This document shows positions 19,341 to 30,225 of a stretch of DNA of 64,000 nucleotides, piece by piece (the stretch's first letter is position 1; the number at the start of each line of letters is the position of its first letter). Both the position numbers and the translations under genes were made by a program. The DNA comes from Malachius bipustulatus (Eukaryota > Arthropoda > Insecta > Coleoptera > Melyridae). The stretch lies in contig OU342630.1 in assembly GCA_910589415.1 (NCBI GenBank), positions 49,446,012 through 49,510,011 on the forward strand. The letters run 5' to 3'. A model generated the notes under the pieces. The model saw nothing but the letters and a program-made list of their open reading frames with translations, had not been told where the DNA came from and searched no databases.

Positions 19341-20889
19341 ACTTAATCACGGCTCAACAACCCGGGATCTCGTTTAATCTTAGTTGACAACTGCATTTAA
19401 TAGGTTAGCCTAAATGTTTTTTATTCAATTAAGCAAACAGACGTGAAAAAATTGGGCGTAATAATATTTATTAGATATTCATAATTAAAGCAATATAATA
19501 TAGTATACCTAAGTACCTGCTTCAAATTTTTAGCTAAATCATTTAAAGAAAAAAATTATTGCTTTTTTCGATCAAATATTTCATCCCTTAAGTAATGGTG
19601 TCTATATAAAGTATTGCTCTAAGTCGATTCCTGTAAGAGTCGCGGGAATCAATACTCGATTCAGATACACCTTAAGTAAAAAGTTTTGTTTCAAAACCAT
19701 TGGATATTTTGTTCACGTCATCGCAAATTGGTTCCCCGATGTATCCTAATGGAATAATATGCAAATGCCGGCACTTTATCCTGACTTAAATACTCGATGT
19801 CGGATTTATTAAAACCTAAACCCGGGTTTCATTAACACCCGATACGTGCGCGCAATGATCAAAGGCTCGCTTGCTTTTAGTAGTAACCAAGTTGAGTCGT
19901 TTCTATTGCTTGATAATCATCCCGATATAGAAGGAATAAAAATGAGATACTCTTGAGAAATGCAATTTAAATCTATTTCGTACCTATTGATTTGTATTCT
20001 TGCTATTATTCGCTGGAAGCGGTATTCCCTGATGATGTGGAGCAAAGCCTGGTGCCTACTCATTAAACTATAATGTTGTTAAATCTTACTTTATCAACTA
20101 AGAGTCTTCATTAAGACAATGAGGTCGTTTCTCGGATATAATATGAAACGTGTGTAACTACGATTCGAGAACAAGATTTTCAGTCGAATTTTCAACTAAG
20201 TGCTATTTTAATCAAATTATAATGCTCGCTATGACTCGATAAATTGTTCCTTGCCACAGTTAGGTAAATTAAATCGTTAGTTGTTACTAATTATTTGATT
20301 CAAGTACACGATAACGATAATCATTCATTCTTGTCACAAATAGTAATTATGTTTACACCGAGATCAAGATTAAGGGCAGCGATAATAATTCTGTAATTTC
20401 TGAATCCATTATTCCTTTCACAATCATAATTATTAAATTAGTCGATTAAATCTAAGTTCTCTTATATCTTCAAATTTTTATGAACGTATATTTTCTAACG
20501 ACCTTAAAAAAATAAGCAAAAAAATATAATAATTGTTAATATTTTGTTTCTTTTATTTAGTTTGGTTCTGTTAATAATAATTATTGAACTTTGAGATGAT
20601 CGAAATGTCTTATAATATTATACATAGTAAAAATGTGTGGGGAATCTAAAAAATTGTATAGAAAGGAAAAACAAGAAAAGAGAGACAACTGAAGAACTAC
20701 CTACTTTTACTTTGTAGGGGGGCGTGAGGGAAAAATTTACTGAGTAGCCCAAATGTATGAGTCAAGAGAAAAAAGACCTAAAGGTAGCAAATTTTGAAAT
20801 AAAGGTACTTTTTCTCTCACACTTCGAAATAGAGAGATCAAACTGGGCAAATTATGCTATACACCAATAATGTGAAACTCGCTCCCCCT
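19341..20889. other. 1.5 kb with no gene seen
   Basis: Very AT-rich. No element ends, coding motifs or tandem repeats recognised. Confidence 0.4.
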
Positions 20890-21455
20890 TTTAGTTGACA
20901 CTCGTGACTTCAAAAAAAACACAAAAGAAGTCTGGAACGGTTAGATCGGGCAATCTTGCCGGGCAGTGTTTAAACGTGATTTAAAAAAAATTACTTAGAA
21001 AAATTTAATCGCTAAAGGGAGAGATTAGGCGACCCAGAAATGCAGCTTTGAGAATTTCGGTTGTAGCTCGTGCAGTATGTGCCATTTCTCCATCCTGTTG
21101 GAACTACATGGTCTCCAGTCACAGTTCATCAAATTGAGAAAGGATAAAGTTGTTGAGCATTGCTCTGTAAGTAGCGCTCTCCGTCCACAGTAGTCGTTTG
21201 GCCAGCGGCATTTTGGAAAAAATAAGGTCCGATGACGCCTCCAGCGTAAACAACACACCACTCATTAACTTTGAGCGGGTGTAATGGCTCTTCGTGAGTT
21301 ATACGCGGATTTTCGGTCCCCCAGAAACGATAATTTTGTTTAATCACAAATCCACAGAGATGGAAATGGACCTCGTCGCTCATGAGGATTTTCGATGAAA
21401 AGTTACCTTCCTCATGATCGATATTCCACATCTTGAAGTGTTTCAGTAATATTAT
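20890..21455 (-). pseudogene. mariner-like transposase fragment
   Basis: Read on the minus strand, the first piece gives MSDEVHFHLCGFVIKQNYRFW, ENPRITHEEPLHPLKV and GGVIGPYFFQNAAGQ. A frame change follows, then FQQDGEMAHTARATTEILK and later ARLPDLTVPDFF. These hold the three catalytic-acid contexts of a mariner-type DDE/D transposase: S-D-E-x-H-F, Q-Q-D-G-x-x-x-H and P-D-L-x-x-x-D-F. The N-terminal helix-turn-helix region is not recognisable upstream, and frameshifts and stops separate the pieces. No terminal inverted repeats are visible. A dead relic; intact relatives cut and paste DNA at TA sites. Confidence 0.75.
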
Positions 21456-22549
21456 CTGTAAAGACCGCCGATTAGACCTATTAAGACCGATAAAGACCTA
21501 ATTGCATGATTAGACAGTGGGTCCAATGACACGAAATACTGAACTTAATACGAAATAACCTGTATAGTTGTCACAGATGCAACACTTGAATGAAATATTC
21601 AACACAGAAAGCGCTACGTGCCCCTGACCACTGCTTCACGTTTACTAAATGACATTAAACAACTGAAAATATGTCATCAGGTTCAATTCAATGTAAATAT
21701 ATTCACATTGTATATTTTACGTTTGCTTAAATGTTATTGTTCCATGCATTTTCGCTGTATTTAGCTTGCAATATGAGCATTAATGCGCTCATTGTAAGAA
21801 TGATATTTTACTTTTATTATTACAATAAAAAGCCTCGTTCCATTTTAGAATCCAAAACAACCAAAATATCGTGAAAAGGTCTCCCTTATGCAAAACGAGC
21901 CGCCAGTTTTTAATTTCTCAACAATCATACATTCCCTTTACGAGCGTTCTAATATACTCATAAACGAGAAAAAACGCACTGTACAGTAATTAAGCTTCTG
22001 GACACGTCACGCAAATATAGAGCCGTTAGAGAGGAACAATTGAGGGAACGAAGCAATAAACTGTGTAAAGCACAATCGTAAATGTAACACGTGGGGATCG
22101 GACACGTATGGGGTCGCCAACACCGACCGCTAACAAGCCACTATGAGCATCACTGGACTAGATCTGCACTAATCTCGTTACTGCAAAAGGGATCGCCAAA
22201 CGTGCCCTTTGAACGGCACTGCATGATCGGTAAACCGCAAAACTTGAAGCTGCAAATCCTTGCATTTATGTGTTTGCTCCGTAGAAATATCCCTGTTTAT
22301 ATTTTGTTTGGAATATATATTGTTAGCCCATTATTTACGATAGGGAGTGTTCCTGGGTACGTTTACATAACATACACTGCGGCAACTTTTTAGCAATTTA
22401 TAATTTATCCCTATTATCTACCTCTAAATTTTCGCCTGTTGGAAGATTGCAAGGGTTTGCCCCCTTATAAAGAGTGGATCAGCTTCGGAGATACTGTTAG
22501 AGAGGTCTCTTTATCTTAATTTTTTTACCTGGGTTAGAAATTCCACATG
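21456..22549. other. spacer, no gene seen
   Basis: No supportable feature. The only sizeable plus-strand frame, 22091-22393, shows no motif. Confidence 0.4.
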
Positions 22550-23165
22550 ACCTTATCAACATGGCTTTTTCAAAAATAGGTAGGTCTACTGCTTCGAACT
22601 TAGTATTTTATACACAATTCATCTCTTCTAATTCTTGTAACTTCAACCGCAGATGGTTGCGGTGTTTATGGATTTTTAAGACCTTAGATCGCTTGGATCC
22701 TGATGTGTTAGTGGGTAATTTAAGATTTTTTAATTTTTCTGATAGTCTTGTGTCGTTTTTCGTTGCTTACTTGGTGCTCCGTCAATTTTACGTTCATTTT
22801 CTCGGTCATTCTTCCCATAAACAGATATCTAGTTCAATGGTGCCATATAGGGTTCTAACTTGGGCCCTCTGTTGTTCTTAATTTCTATCAATGATCTGAC
22901 GACTATACTTACATGTAACTATTTACTCTATGCAGATGCCCTGAAATTGTACTGGAGTATTAACACTTAAGAGGATTGCAATTTTCTTCAGGGATAGATT
23001 GACGTTGTTGCAAATTGGTCAAATGGGAATAAACTCGCACTAAACATTAATAAGTGCCAGATTGTAACATTTACATGAAAAATTATACCGATATTATATG
23101 AATATGGACTTAACTCTGTTCTACTCTCTCGTGACAATGAAGTGCAGGATCTTGGCGTGAAAACG
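22550..23165 (+). pseudogene. Jockey-type reverse transcriptase fragment
   Basis: Degraded RT is read across frames: GRSTASNLVFYTQFIS, then FKTLDRLDPDVLVGNLRFF (the D-F-S-K-A-F-D-R region, mutated), FSDSLVSFFVAYL, then SSSMVPYRVLTWALC (from SGVPQGSNLGPLL). A YADALK string follows (about 22932-22950), where the catalytic YADD has become YADA. Downstream LNINKCQIVTFT and VQDLGVK continue the palm/thumb. Several stops and frame changes occur. No ends, endonuclease or tail are visible. Close motif similarity to the RT at 26618-29479 suggests a related family. Confidence 0.7.
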
Positions 23166-23169
23166 TAAA

Positions 23170-23175
23170 TTTATT
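23170..23175 (-). terminator. AATAAA poly(A) signal
   Basis: AATAAA on the minus strand lies 43 bases past the TGA of the exon-like segment at 23218-23343. That is a plausible distance for a short 3' UTR. Confidence 0.4.
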
Positions 23176-23217
23176 GCCTTCACAAATAATGTAGTTCATC
23201 GTATATGAATTAATAAT

Positions 23218-23343
23218 TCATCCAGAGGGGTCAAATCGCTCGTGGACCGTTACCAGAGCCTCATTTGTATCCTCACTGCCGGTCGTAGTTTCTGAGTCAA
23301 GTTCACGGAGCATTCCCCTGTTTTTTATTTCGTCGATGGTTGT
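23218..23343 (-). CDS. unrecognised terminal coding exon
   Basis: On the minus strand a pyrimidine-containing acceptor (TTCTGATTCCAGCTAG) precedes 41 open codons and TGA 23220-23218. The product is acidic and hydrophilic, for example EIKNRGMLRELDSETTTG and NEALVTVHERFDPSG, the type of composition seen in cytoplasmic C-terminal tails. An AATAAA lies 43 bases past the stop, giving the expected layout of a last exon: acceptor, stop, short 3' UTR, poly(A) signal. If the earlier AG (CCAG) were used, an in-frame TAG would arise, so the CTAG acceptor is assumed. No upstream exon of the same gene was recognised, and I cannot name the protein. Confidence 0.4.
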   Translation of the reverse strand, partial: TTIDEIKNRGMLRELDSETTTGSEDTNEALVTVHERFDPSG

Positions 23344-23871
23344 CTAGCTGGAATCAGAACGATTATTGCAAAACAAAAAATGGGATATTATTCATGTGGA
23401 AATAAGCAATTCGTTTATTAGAGCTTAAATAATAATAATTGGGGAACATGGATTTCACGGGATAATTTAATTAAAGTAATTTAAACACTCTTCAATCTGT
23501 TCACTAATTTAGTGTAGATAATATTGTTTGTCCACCATACTCGTACATTTTATATTATTAGTTTGTTAAGAGCTAATGCAGGTTTGTTTGAAATTTCCAA
23601 TTTCAAACAAAACAAAAATAAGAGAAGGCCGCATTATTAACTTAATAACCGTTGGTAGTTGTGTTATAAGCACATGACCATAAATTGACCTACTAACAAA
23701 GAGAGAGCAGGTTAAATTTTGTTGAGTATAGTATTAGTAATAATCCTAGTAGGTTAGGTATCCTAGTTTATATAACCAGAACTAACAGAAGCTGTTAATT
23801 AAAGAGCATAATAGATTCAAAATATGACCCAAGAATTTTCTCTACTGCTTTTGGTATTATTTTGAATAACA
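23344..23871. other. spacer, no gene seen
   Basis: AT-rich. Would be intronic if the terminal exon at 23218-23343 is real. Confidence 0.35.
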
Positions 23872-24606
23872 CAGGGTGAATCAAATGCAACGAATAAATT
23901 CGTTTTCCCGGTTAGAATTAAAAAAAAAGCGAAACAGGTCAAATTTTAAATTTAATTTATGTTCATTGACGTTAAATTTTTTATACCGGGAATTATTTGC
24001 CTCAGTAATGACGAAATTATATATTTTTTCAAATAGGACATCCTGTATATTAGGAAATTTTCAGATGTTCTGAGAAAATCAATCAGTAAAATGGTTTTTA
24101 CAGTTACCGTTGTACAGTTGCTACGATTTATAAACAAGTCAAAATCGCAATTTTTCATTTTTAAAGCATTGTACTTACCTAAATCGGAAACAGCTCCAAA
24201 TATCGGAAAACGGCTTACATGTCCCTGTCTTAATTTTTCACAGTTAAGATAGGGACATTTAAGCCTTTTTTCGATATTTTGAACCGTTTCCTATGTGCAC
24301 TGCTTTCAAAAATGAAAAATTCCGATTTTCATTTGTTTATAACTCGTAGCCTGCTCATTTTAAACTGTAACTGTATAAACAATTCTTACTCGATTTTCTC
24401 AGACAATCTTTAATGTGAAAATATACAGTATCCTATTAAAAAAAAATAGACAATGTCGCCATTACGGAGCCAAGGAAAACCCTATATAAAAAAATTTTAC
24501 GTCAATAAAACATAAATTAAATTTAAAAATTGACATGTTTCGCTTTTTTTAATCTTGAAAAATTAACCGAGAAAATTAATTTATTAATTGAACATGATTC
24601 ACCCTG
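23872..24606. mobile_element. foldback MITE with CAGGGTGAATCA ends
   Basis: The left end CAGGGTGAATCA and right end TGATTCACCCTG bracket 735 bp. The arms pair through GCGAAACAGGTCAA/TTGACATGTTTCGC and ACGGCTTACATGTCCCTG/AGGGACATTTAAGCC around a short loop near 24235. The core motifs (GGCTTACATGTCCCT, TTGTTTATAACTC) are shared with the palindrome at 10722-11612, so they are related families. No coding capacity. A TA follows on the right, but the left flank is ACA, so the duplication is unclear. Confidence 0.8.
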
Positions 24607-25766
24607 TAATAATTATGATTTAAACGATAAAAGTACTATTGCCATAATTTTAAGCACGATTGAATAATTTTTTAAAAAGATTCGAAACTTTGAAATGAAA
24701 ATCTTCCTGTAGGTTAATACTTTTTAAGGGTTTTGATTTCCAGGTAATACGAGCTACCTGTAATTATTTTAGAGAGACCCTACGGAGACTTCCGAACAAG
24801 TATTTTAGCTTAAATAATTTTTCAATAACGCGAATTCAAATTTTCATACCTAATTTCCAATACACGCAACATGGTAAGTGTGTAGGAAGATGAAAGTATA
24901 CAAGTTTCTTTGAGGATTCATTTCTTTTGAATCGGAACGTTCTCACTATTAAGTAAAATAAAATACATTATTTCTAAAACCTCAAACAAAGCTCCATCAA
25001 GCTCCAGGTGTGACGATGTAGGGAAATAGTAAAAAACAGAACGTTCCTATTTTACCAAAAAATAGAATGACATTTTGTGAAAGCCTACCAGTTTTTTTAT
25101 TGATATTGATGCATACGCTGTCAATAAAATAAATCTACACTATCAAATGCACAGCGAGATTAATCTGCCTTTGCGGTATGCGATGTATTTGTAAACAAAA
25201 TGAAATAATTTATTACTGTAGAAAATAATTCATTTCTAAAGGGAAAAAACCTTATTAAAATTTGTTAGATCACTTGAAAAACTTTCCTCTGATTAAATAT
25301 TTATAGAGTTGAACATGGGCTGCTTCTTCGCGGGTCTCTAATTTTTTATTTCCAGTAATAAATGTCAGGTTTTTGTTACTCTTGAAAGATTTTACGTTGC
25401 TTCATTTGTGAGCAAAATATTCTGTTGGCTTTTGAATTTTAAATTTCGAGCTGTCCATCAGAATATACAAATGAGTCCTACGTACCGAACACAAATTCAG
25501 CGAAACAGAAAACAAAAACGTATTAATTTAGAAGCTGTATATAAGGAATTACAGTTCCAAAATGAAATCTCTCAGGCTATAAAATGATTGGAACTCGCGG
25601 TCGGTTTTCTTTTCACGGATATTGCAACAAGTTTCTTTTTTCATAATTCCAAATTATTTATTATTAATAATTATGAAGATATTATTATTATTATTATTAG
25701 TCTTAATTGTCTATCTTCGCATAGATTTATACGCTTTGCTGGAGGGAGTTAATCTTAAATTCTATA
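24607..25766. other. spacer, no gene seen
   Basis: AT-rich. A short TTA run occurs near 25680. Nothing else supportable. Confidence 0.4.
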
Positions 25767-26446
25767 CAGTGTGTGTCACAGTCATGGTACACCCCCTTTT
25801 TTTTCTTTATTTTTGGAGATAATTTTTTGAAATTTGGTACGTCGAATATTCTCGATAAAGCGCACTTTTCAGCAGAAAATTGAATTTTTTCTCACATCCG
25901 GTTTTTTCGGAAATGTAACCAACTTTTTATTTTTAAATGGGACATCCTATATATTATTATATTTTTGGATTCTATACATTTGTATGAATCCAACAATACC
26001 ACATAAGTACCATTTTAAATGTCAAATTTGTTTTTATTTATTTTTTTATTTCTCAATAATTATAGTGTGCCATGACTATTTCGTTTTACTCCAATTGGAT
26101 CATCTAATGCTAGAAAAATCGAATTTTTGTTCAAAGTACTAAATTAAGTGATTTATGGATAAATAATGCGCACCGGAATGATTTTTTAAGCTGAATTCAT
26201 TTTTTTCAAATGGTACCATATTGGTACCGAGGTACCATCTACTAGTACTCTTAATAAGGGACATTTTGGTGTAACCATTTTGCATCTGTGACGAACACAA
26301 CTGAAGTCATGGCACACTATAATTGAGAAATAAAAAATTAAATAAAAACAAATTTGATATTTAAAATGGTACTTATGTGGTATTGTTGGATTCGTACAAA
26401 TGTATAGAATCCAAAAATATAATAATAATAATAATAATAATAATTC

Positions 26447-26452
26447 TTTATT
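26447..26452 (-). terminator. AATAAA at the LINE 3' end
   Basis: AATAAA precedes the ATT tandem tail of the minus-strand LINE by a few bases. Confidence 0.6.
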
Positions 26453-26617
26453 GTCCAACAGATTATAGAAATCCAATTACTGGACAAAGCACAATATTAA
26501 CAAAGATATAGTAAACTAAATTAAAAAAACAAATAAACGTAATAAAAAAAAATACAGTATAAGTCTATGTGATACATACAACCCTTATCCCTAGAAACTA
26601 TTAAATTAAATATTAAA

Positions 26618-29479
26618 CTAAATATCCGCAAAATACCCAGCCGCTATCCTGGTTATGCTCCCCAAGCCAGAGAAGTGTATATCACACAACTGAGCTATTT
26701 GATTGAAGTTATCGCACATTACAAATACTGGTGATTTCACCATCACATTCGATCTGGCATTGGGGCATCGAAAGGGAAGGCTAGCACGCGATGACACTCT
26801 GGGCACCTGAAAGCTTATGCAGCTCAACAAGGCTGGACAATCTATCCCATTGTGCAACAGTAGATATAAAAACCTAAGAGCAGCTAGGACTCTGCGGACA
26901 TTCAAACTCAACATATTGAAATCTAAAAGTAAAACTCGCTGCTCATAGCCTCTCTCAGGATACCAGCCACGCACTCGGAATGACAGGTACTTTAAGAACT
27001 TTCTCTGGACTCGTTCCACCCTCCATACATGAACCTTATAAAGGGGATACCAGATCAGTGAAGCATACTCTAACCGACTTCTGACAAGTGAGCAGTACAG
27101 ACACTTTAGTGCCTTCACACTCGTAAACATTCTAGTATTCCTGACGAGGAATCCTAGCATTCTCATTGCCTTCATACACACAGCATCTATATGCTCGACA
27201 AAAGACAACTGAGCATCAAACAAAACGCCCAAGTCCCTAAATGAAGCACAACGGGTCAGAGCGTCAGTGCCAACCCGGTATGGGAACACGACGGGCTGTA
27301 ACTTCCTTGTGTACGTCATAACCCTGCATTTTTCCCTGTTCAGATGTAACTTATTCCTATCGCACCAATCGGTCACCACATTCAAACCACTCTGCAACCT
27401 CTCACAATCATCCACACAGTTCACTCTCAGAAACAGCTTGAGATCATCAGCGAAAAGCAAAACATCACAACCTACGGAAGATGGCAAGTCGTTGATAAAT
27501 ATGACAAATAACAAGGGCCCCAAATTTGATCCCTGTGGCACACCGGATGTTACCTTGAACCACTTGGATTCAAACCCATTATATTTTACATAGCACCTTC
27601 TGCCGGAGAGATACGATGCCACCAAAGCAGCCAGAGAATCGCTAAAACCGAAGGCCTGACACTTTCTAACGAGTATCGAGTGGTCAATTCGATCAAAAGC
27701 TTTAGAGAAATCAGTGTATATCACGTCAGCCTGTCCACCTGCATCAATGGTCTCCGAAATGAACTGTGTTATACACGCCAAGTTTGTTACGGTTGACCTC
27801 CTATCCATAAAGCCATGCTGACACGCTGAGATCTGACTATTCAACAATGGATATATACGGGAGAACAAAACCATCTCCAACGCCTTTGCAAAGTTCGGCA
27901 GTATTGCCACAGCCCTATAATTCTGGACATCCCCTGCATCGCCGCTCTTGAGTATTGGACACAATCTTGCTCTTTTCCAGACTGCCGGAAAAGTGGAGGA
28001 ACCCAGAACGGCGTTAAATATTTTTGTCAAAGGCACGAGCAGCACTCCAGCACAGTCCTTTACCAGGAATGATGGAACCTGATCGACACCAGCAGTCATT
28101 CCATTTTTCAACCTACTGATGGCCCTCATAACTTCAGACTCACCTACATCAGAAACGTCGATATGAGGACCCGACAACCCGTATTCCCGAGACAAATCAC
28201 CGACATCATTCCCATCACTCCGACCGACATACACACTGCCAAAAAAATCCGCGAATCCATCCACCACCGCTTGGGGGGTGGCAAATGTATCCGAGCCATG
28301 CTTCATTACCCCGGGAATCCTACTTCCCTTCCTCTTGTTCTGTATAAATGTCCAAAATTTAGTCGGATCACCTTGCACACCTAGCTCTACCTCACGAATA
28401 TAATTACGATACGCAACCGAAATCTGTGACTTAACCATAGACCGAAGGCGTCTGAACTCATTTAAATAATATACAGACTGTGACTTCCTATAGTAACTGC
28501 GGTACTTGGACTTGAGTTTAATATTAGAGATGATCTCCAGGGTATACCACTTCGGATAATGATCCCCCCGTCGACCTCCCCTGTATACCGGAACATGCCT
28601 ATCGAATATCTCATACAACGACGAATAAAACACAGAGCACATGTCATCCACACACCCACTATCGTCCAAGATATTCCAGTCCATTGCCGCCAGCTCATCA
28701 TACAACGCCACAAAATCTGCCCTTCTAAAGTTATATACTTTAGTCTCCTTTCTCCTAGCGAAGTCCACAGCACGACAATTAGGAACAGCAATAGACACAG
28801 ACAATGCGGGGTGATGCACATCCTCTCCGACCAAGGGAAAGTCACTATGCTGTACATCACATGGAAGATCAGTAATTATCAGATCCAAAAGTCTCCCTCT
28901 CTCATTAACGACACTGTTCTCTTGTCTCAATCCCATGAACTCCATGAAACCTGAGATCAACACTGATCTAGCATCCCTCACCCCAATTTGATTGAAGCTA
29001 GGAACATTGAAATCACCCATGATCAGCACATGCCGGGCACCCACATTAACATGCTCGAGTAGGTCTATGAACAGCTCGTAATCCTTCACACTTGTAGTAG
29101 GAGGCACATAAACTGAGAATATATTAACCTTAACATTAAACACTGTACAACGACAACCAACCACATCAATAGATGTCACCTGAGAGTTTATCACGGATAA
29201 ATCTATTGCCTCACTAGGAATCGTATCCCGAATCCCCAACAATACTCCTCCCCCACGTAAGAGTACATCACTCCGACGATCGCATCTGTACACCACAAAG
29301 TCACTAGCGAAGAATTCACCACTGGAGACATCCTCCGACAGCCAGGACTCTGCGACTGCGATTACATCCAACTCGGAGGCCGACACTGCCACAAGAAAAT
29401 CATCAAATTTTGTGCGAAGACCACGAGTATTCTGGAAGTAGCACAAGACACCCCGGCCTCCGTTGGACAACTTGCTTAG
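26618..29479 (-). CDS. LINE ORF2: AP endonuclease + reverse transcriptase
   Basis: About 953 codons, open, with the stop at 26620-26618. Counting from the codon at 29470, the endonuclease shows N14 (FQNTRGLR), E41 (VAESWL), Y121 (SVYVPP), D153/N155 (MGDFNVPS) and H219-H220 (DVHHPAL). RT shows GVDQVPSFLVKDC, HGFMDRRSTVTNL, DVIYTDFSKAFDRI, SGVPQGSNLGPLLF near residue 645 and the catalytic FADDLKLF near 674. The C-terminal region ends in a conserved-looking helix. All key residues are present, so target-primed reverse transcription is plausible. There is no AUG between the upstream in-frame stop and the endonuclease; the first methionine is inside the catalytic core. ORF2 is in the -1 frame relative to ORF1, joined by a TTTAAAC slippery site. 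I give 29479 as the first -1-frame codon. Exact clade (Jockey or CR1) unresolved. Confidence 0.92.
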   Translation of the reverse strand, partial: LSKLSNGGRGVLCYFQNTRGLRTKFDDFLVAVSASELDVIAVAESWLSEDVSSGEFFASDFVVYRCDRRSDVLLRGGGVLLGIRDTIPSEAIDLSVINSQVTSIDVVGCRCTVFNVKVNIFSVYVPPTTSVKDYELFIDLLEHVNVGARHVLIMGDFNVPSFNQIGVRDARSVLISGFMEFMGLRQENSVVNERGRLLDLIITDLPCDVQHSDFPLVGEDVHHPALSVSIAVPNCRAVDFARRKETKVYNFRRADFVALYDELAAMDWNILDDSGCVDDMCSVFYSSLYEIFDRHVPVYRGGRRGDHYPKWYTLEIISNIKLKSKYRSYYRKSQSVYYLNEFRRLRSMVKSQISVAYRNYIREVELGVQGDPTKFWTFIQNKRKGSRIPGVMKHGSDTFATPQAVVDGFADFFGSVYVGRSDGNDVGDLSREYGLSGPHIDVSDVGESEVMRAISRLKNGMTAGVDQVPSFLVKDCAGVLLVPLTKIFNAVLGSSTFPAVWKRARLCPILKSGDAGDVQNYRAVAILPNFAKALEMVLFSRIYPLLNSQISACQHGFMDRRSTVTNLACITQFISETIDAGGQADVIYTDFSKAFDRIDHSILVRKCQAFGFSDSLAALVASYLSGRRCYVKYNGFESKWFKVTSGVPQGSNLGPLLFVIFINDLPSSVGCDVLLFADDLKLFLRVNCVDDCERLQSGLNVVTDWCDRNKLHLNREKCRVMTYTRKLQPVVFPYRVGTDALTRCASFRDLGVLFDAQLSFVEHIDAVCMKAMRMLGFLVRNTRMFTSVKALKCLYCSLVRSRLEYASLIWYPLYKVHVWRVERVQRKFLKYLSFRVRGWYPERGYEQRVLLLDFNMLSLNVRRVLAALRFLYLLLHNGIDCPALLSCISFQVPRVSSRASLPFRCPNARSNVMVKSPVFVMCDNFNQIAQLCDIHFSGLGSITRIAAGYFADI

Positions 29480-30225
29480 TTTAAACTCTTTCCCTGGATT
29501 ATTTTTGGCACACCTTTATCATATCCAATTCGCAAATTCTTCTCGCCATTCTCCAATCGATCCTTCAACTGCTCTCTGATACCCCTATAGTATCTAATCT
29601 GACTAGGGGTCCTGTCAGCCGACACATATATCTCAGCACACTCAGGAAATGTCCTAAGCTTTCTCGCCTCCTTCAGTATCCTCAGAACACTGCCCTCATC
29701 CTTCATAGCCACCTTGATCGGACGAGGACGGCCCCCCTCTCCCGACAGCTTCCCGATTCTAGTGACATGGCTGACCGCATCCACAGCTGACTCATCCAGC
29801 CTTCCCAGAACATTACACACAGCCTTTCTATCCGTGACATTCGAGTCTACACTTTGTTCAGCAACCCCGAAGAGCATCAGATTATTTTTCCTCTTATCTC
29901 TCTCTGCCAGCTCGATTAGCACGGTCTCCACTCCAGCATCTGTCCCGTGCCCAGTCCGATCCTGAGCAGCAGCGCTCGGTGGTCCGGCCGTATCCTGCAA
30001 AAACTGATCAAACCTCCCCTCCAAAACCTTAATGCTTTTTATAAGTACTGGAACCTGCAGCAATGACTTCTCACAGTCCCCGCACAGGAACTTCAGGACC
30101 CTTTTCTTTAGCTGCAGGCATTTCACCTCGGAGCTAGTCAGATCCGCACACTGTTGGCAAAACATTCTCTTGCAGCTATCACAACCAAACAGAAGTCCAC
30201 TACAGCTGCACCCAATGCAATTCAT
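29476..30225 (-). CDS. LINE ORF1: PHD-like zinc finger + RRM-like RNA-binding protein
   Basis: From ATG 30225-30223 the frame gives 249 residues and stops at TAA 29478-29476. It is open further upstream, but only a GTG (30309) could start there, so I prefer the ATG. Residues 2-52 hold a cysteine cluster (CIGCSCSGLLFGCDSCKRMF, CQQC, FLCGDC) of PHD/FYVE-like type. The middle is a low-complexity linker. The second half (KNNLMLFGVAEQ, HVTRIGKL, RPRPIKVAMKD, AREKL-like helices, then GVPKIIQGKSLN) resembles the RRM-plus-C-terminal domain of L1-like ORF1 proteins, which bind element RNA and form the RNP. It ends on AGT TTA AAC TAA, a slippery site against the stop. Function is inferred from family architecture. 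Confidence 0.82.
   Translation of the reverse strand: MNCIGCSCSGLLFGCDSCKRMFCQQCADLTSSEVKCLQLKKRVLKFLCGDCEKSLLQVPVLIKSIKVLEGRFDQFLQDTAGPPSAAAQDRTGHGTDAGVETVLIELAERDKRKNNLMLFGVAEQSVDSNVTDRKAVCNVLGRLDESAVDAVSHVTRIGKLSGEGGRPRPIKVAMKDEGSVLRILKEARKLRTFPECAEIYVSADRTPSQIRYYRGIREQLKDRLENGEKNLRIGYDKGVPKIIQGKSLN
29479..29485 (-). promoter_or_regulatory. putative -1 ribosomal frameshift site (T TTA AAC)
   Basis: The last seven sense bases of ORF1 are TTTAAAC in the ORF1 frame as X XXY YYZ, followed by TAA. Slippage by -1 continues as CTA AGC AAG TTG TCC..., exactly the ORF2 frame. UUUAAAC is one of the best characterised eukaryotic -1 slippery sequences. Possible downstream pairing (GGAGG with CTTCC about 20-45 bases on) was noted by eye only. 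Confidence 0.65.

Noticed and set aside
28462..28954. Overlapping open frames on both strands inside the LINE
   Set aside because: They are shadows of the well supported ORF2 frame.
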